Under the pieces are notes generated by a model. It had not been told where the DNA came from and did not search any database. It saw only the letters and a list, made by a program, of their open reading frames with translations. DNA of 21,561 nt from a virus. The stretch lies in IMG/VR virus record IMGVR_UViG_3300028866_000027, positions 1 to 21,561 of that record; one strand, given 5' to 3'. Made by a program: the position numbers and the translations under genes. Below, in pieces: positions 20,429-21,561 of the stretch. Numbering within the stretch: position 1 is the first letter of the stretch; each line of letters opens with the position of its first letter.

Positions 20429-20845
20429 ATGGTCACACTCATCGAAGGCATTGTCGCGCTGCTGCTCACCGAGACGCCCATCGTGGCCATCGTCGCCGGC
20501 GGCGACAGCATCCAGCCGATCCCCGCGCCCGTCGATATCTCGCTCTTCCCCGCCATCGTGTACCAGGCGGTCAGCGATCACGACGAGATGACGCTCACCG
20601 GATCGAGCGGTGTGGCCCACGCGCGCATTCTGTTTAGCTGCCACGCGTGCTTCGGGCCAGGCAGCTACCTCATCGCCCACAAGCTCGGGCTCGCGGTCAA
20701 GGCCGCGCTCAACGGCTACCAGGGATTTCTCCCCGGCGGTCCACAAGTCTTCTTCGCCGACGTCGTCAATCTCACCGATTTGTATCAGTCCGACGCCCTG
20801 CTCTCCACAACCAACGTCTCAGTCCTGGTCGATTACCAGAGCTAA
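20429..20845 (+). CDS. Tail terminator / tail completion protein (DUF3168-like)
   Basis: This 138-aa protein starts at ATG 20429 with zero spacing from the upstream gene. Typical features are LIEGIVALLLTETPIVAIVA, FPAIVYQAVSDHDEMTLTGS, then HARILFSCHACFGPGSYLIA and a C-terminal beta segment ending TNVSVLVDYQS. Proteins of this type cap the tail tube and set the joining interface. Position between gp10-like and tube genes agrees. The family call is by fold pattern, with moderate certainty on the exact name. Confidence 0.85.
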   Translation: MVTLIEGIVALLLTETPIVAIVAGGDSIQPIPAPVDISLFPAIVYQAVSDHDEMTLTGSSGVAHARILFSCHACFGPGSYLIAHKLGLAVKAALNGYQGFLPGGPQVFFADVVNLTDLYQSDALLSTTNVSVLVDYQS

Positions 20846-20874
20846 GCCCCCACCGCTTCACACGAGGTAACATC

Positions 20875-21417
20875 ATGTCCACTCTCTCAAAGGGCGGCAC
20901 AGGCGCAGGCGCAGTCCTGGTTATCAATGCCACTCCCGCAACCATTGCAGCGCCTGTCGCTGCTCCGTCCATTCCTCCGACCGCGTTGACTCTTGCCCCG
21001 GCTGCAACCCCCACCGGCATTGCGCTCTTGCAGATTAAGGACTTCACCCTGCCAGAACAGAAGCTGAGCTTTGACGACATCACAAATACAGGCTCGCCTT
21101 CCGACATCGCCGGCACCGTCACGAAGGAATCCATTCCGACCGTGCTGGACCCCGGTGAGTTCACCGCGACGGGTGTGTTCTTGCCCGGTGACCCCGGTTT
21201 GATTGCGCTCCAGACAGCTTTCCTGTCCGGACTCGCGAACCAGTATCAGGTGCAATTGCAGAAGATCGCCGGACAAGTCACGAGCGGAAACGTGTACGAC
21301 TTCAATGGCTGGGTCTCCTCTATGCCTACCCCGGTCGGCATAGGTGCTGACAAGACGCTGACCGTCAAGATCAACATCAAGTTGCAAGGGATCATGACCA
21401 TTAAGACCGGCAGCTAA
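20875..21417 (+). CDS. Major tail tube protein
   Basis: This 180-aa protein starts at ATG 20875 behind GAGGTAA. After an Ala/Pro-rich N-terminal stretch comes IALLQIKDFTLPEQKLSFDD followed by a small beta-barrel segment (VLDPGEFTATGVFLPGDPGL) and a late strand pair ending LTVKINIKLQGIMTIKTGS. This resembles tail tube proteins of siphoviruses (lambda gpV-like). Position after the terminator gene is as expected. The N-terminal Ala/Pro/Thr segment (about 20-45) is an extra not typical of the fold. A strong hairpin follows the gene. Confidence 0.85.
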   Translation: MSTLSKGGTGAGAVLVINATPATIAAPVAAPSIPPTALTLAPAATPTGIALLQIKDFTLPEQKLSFDDITNTGSPSDIAGTVTKESIPTVLDPGEFTATGVFLPGDPGLIALQTAFLSGLANQYQVQLQKIAGQVTSGNVYDFNGWVSSMPTPVGIGADKTLTVKINIKLQGIMTIKTGS

Positions 21418-21436
21418 ACCCAACTGAACTGGGTTC

Positions 21437-21465
21437 CCCCGGTCCCTCGCGTTTGGGGACCGGGG
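21437..21465. terminator. Strong hairpin after the tail tube gene
   Basis: CCCCGGTCCC (21437-21446) and GGGACCGGGG (21456-21465) form a 10-bp stem around a 9-nt loop, just before the next ATG. No T-run follows and the stem reaches the next ribosome site. It may lower expression of the downstream gene relative to the abundant tube protein. A smaller AACCCA/TGGGTT stem lies immediately upstream (about 21417-21435). Confidence 0.55.
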
Positions 21466-21470
21466 ATAAC

Positions 21471-21561
21471 ATGGCCCCACCTCTGGCCGTATTAGGCGCC
21501 GACACCACCGTAGTCCTCGACAACCAGATCCTCGGCAAGCCCGAATCCCCCGCCGACGCCG
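21471..21561 (+). CDS. Start of next tail gene, cut by the window edge (possible tail assembly chaperone)
   Basis: A frame opens at ATG 21471 with GGGG upstream, encoding APPLAVLGADTTVVLDNQIL and continuing to the window end. In phages of this type the gene after the tail tube usually encodes a tail assembly chaperone, often with a programmed frameshift. Only 30 codons are visible, so this is an expectation from gene order. Confidence 0.5.
   Translation, partial: MAPPLAVLGADTTVVLDNQILGKPESPADA

Noticed and set aside
1-21561. Integrase, transposase, tRNA, holin/endolysin
   Set aside because: No sequence with these signatures was recognised on either strand within the window; lysis and integration genes may lie outside it.

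Overview
The window is a contiguous piece of a tailed-phage genome: a siphovirus-like phage with an HK97-type head. It is GC-rich and densely packed, with many ATGA, GTGA and TGATG stop/start overlaps. The host cannot be fixed from the sequence. Strong AGGAGG ribosome sites, high third-position GC and a divergent Crp/Fnr-type regulator suit a soil bacterium such as an acidobacterium or proteobacterium, but that is inference. No integrase, att site, tRNA, rRNA, CRISPR array or insertion sequence was seen.

Layout. (1) 1-3935, plus strand: replication and maintenance. An unrecognised ORF is followed by two winged-helix proteins; the second is a large lambda-O-like initiator candidate carrying palindromes and iteron-like repeats inside its own gene. 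Next come a ParA ATPase and a small ribbon-helix-helix partner, flanked and invaded by 8-9 bp repeats. (2) 3708-5381, plus: six small, translationally coupled phage genes, two of them zinc-ribbon-like. (3) 5385-8083, minus: an accessory cassette with a degenerate response-regulator receiver, two unknowns, a ribbon-helix-helix protein, an exported cysteine-containing protein and a WGR-domain protein. (4) 8207-9852: a Crp/Fnr-type regulator (plus), an antisense phage protein, and small helix-turn-helix and unknown genes. (5) 9849-11313, plus: a coupled group ending in two different sigma factors, one FliA-like and one ECF-like. (6) 11361-12342: a small cysteine protein, an unknown helical protein and an HNH endonuclease. 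(7) 12343-21561, plus: a possible cos region, small and large terminase, portal, prohead protease, a small conserved protein, major capsid protein, connector, head-closure protein, HK97 gp10-like protein, tail terminator, tail tube and the start of the next tail gene.

How it may work together. The initiator with an embedded repeat array plus the ParA/ribbon-helix-helix pair with its own repeats look like a plasmid-style replication and partition module attached to a virion module, which suggests a phage-plasmid lifestyle. The tandem sigma factors immediately upstream of the HNH/terminase/head genes are good candidates for switching on late transcription. The minus-strand cassette looks like lysogenic-conversion or host-interaction cargo. 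The coding calls for the head genes are secure. Origin, partition-site, cos and promoter calls are inferences from visible repeats.
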